Assembly (NCBI GenBank): GCA_012735355.1
Contig: JAAYHP010000637.1
Location: 1 to 5,456 of the forward strand
From: Lysinibacillus sp.
GTDB taxonomy: Bacteria > Bacillota > Bacilli > Bacillales_A > Planococcaceae
Reading direction: 5' to 3'
DNA length: 5,456 nt
A model generated the notes under the pieces. It ran no database searches. It saw only the letters and a program-made list of their open reading frames with translations, and was not told where the DNA came from. Within the stretch, counting starts at the first letter, position 1, and each line of letters begins with the position of its first letter. The position numbers and the translations under genes are program-made. Shown piece after piece: positions 4,970-5,456 of this stretch.

Positions 4970-5456
4970 TGCTTATTCCCACTTACTGGCATAATTTTGA
5001 ACACCGTTTGTTGCGATTCACCTTGAATCGTTTCAAAGGCTTTTTTCACATCGTCTAATGTGATTTTTTCAATAACCGGTACCGCATCAAATAAATTCAT
5101 ATCGTTAAATTTATATCTTGTAAATTGGTTGGCGATGTATTCTAAAGAGTTTAACGCCCGTAAGAAAAAGCCAATTTTTTTCCGTTTAATTCGCTCAATA
5201 GATTCTTCATCAAAAATTTCTTGTGCATTGTTAACATTATCTATTATTTTACTCACTAGTTCGTCTGGATTTGGCGTATCTGAACCAACTAAAGCAAATC
5301 CAAAGCCCTTTTCTAACGAGAAATCGTATGCAAAGGATTCGTCGATGTAACCGTGTTCATATACATCAGTGTAAAAGGCAGCCGCCCGGCCAAATAAACA
5401 TTCTAAAGCAATTTGAACCGCGCGCTCGTGTTTGAGCGTTTCTTCGCCGCTCAAAT
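4966..5456 (-). CDS. ymfH: M16 peptidase-family protein YmfH, C-terminal part (gene runs off the right edge)
   Basis: The frame is open to the window edge and its start lies beyond it. The first full codon (TTG at 5452-5454) is internal, not a start. About 163 C-terminal residues are visible, roughly the last third or more of a protein of about 430 residues in Bacillus. They fit the M16 C-terminal domain: an FYTDVYEHGYIDESFAYDFSLEKGFGFALVGSDTP segment, then a long helix (IFDEESIERIKRKKIGFFLRALNSLEYIANQF) and a VPVIEKITLDDVKKAFE ending. The zinc-binding HxxEH of active M16 peptidases would be near the N-terminus and cannot be checked here. In Bacillus, ymfF and ymfH are adjacent M16 paralogues, so ymfF is expected just outside. 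The substrate is unknown. The stop overlaps the ymfI start by four bases. Confidence 0.9.
   Translation of the reverse strand, partial: LSGEETLKHERAVQIALECLFGRAAAFYTDVYEHGYIDESFAYDFSLEKGFGFALVGSDTPNPDELVSKIIDNVNNAQEIFDEESIERIKRKKIGFFLRALNSLEYIANQFTRYKFNDMNLFDAVPVIEKITLDDVKKAFETIQGESQQTVFKIMPVSGNKQ

Overview
The window is a stretch of conserved chromosome from a low-GC Gram-positive bacterium of the Bacillaceae. The gene order ymfH-ymfI-ymfJ-ymfK-ymfM(rodZ)-pgsA-cinA is that of the Bacillus subtilis ymf-pgsA-cinA-recA neighbourhood. AT-rich spacers, AAGGAGG-type ribosome binding sites and protein lengths typical of Bacillus orthologues agree with this. The species cannot be read from the window. 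All genes lie on the minus strand, so transcription runs from high to low coordinates. recA would be expected just beyond position 1 but is not in view.

The right part (about 4241-5456) holds the 3' end of ymfH, an M16 peptidase-family protein. It overlaps by an ATGA junction with ymfI, a short-chain dehydrogenase/reductase whose Bacillus orthologue performs the last reduction in the modification of elongation factor P. Next comes ymfJ (3939-4196), a small DUF3243 protein. It has a very strong ribosome binding site and a candidate sporulation (sigma-G-like) promoter overlapping the end of ymfI. A 304-bp gap follows (3635-3938), with a probable terminator for the ymfJ transcript, several AT-rich inverted and direct repeats, and a sigma-A-like promoter for the next unit.

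The left part (41-3631) looks like one operon: ymfK (ACT-like domain joined to a P-loop region), ymfM/rodZ (membrane-anchored cell-shape protein), pgsA (phosphatidylglycerophosphate synthase) and cinA (MoCF-domain / NMN amidohydrolase-like protein). ymfM ends inside a hairpin that is followed by a T-rich tract and a second hairpin covering the pgsA ribosome binding site, a possible attenuation or coupling device. A perfect 12-bp inverted repeat right after cinA ends the unit.

The window is mostly ordinary core genome. I see no mobile element, CRISPR array, phage, tRNA or rRNA gene. The points worth a second look are regulatory (the ymfJ promoter, the ymfM-pgsA junction, the ymfJ-ymfK gap), plus two protein observations: the domain make-up of YmfK and a possible substitution in the YmfI catalytic tetrad.
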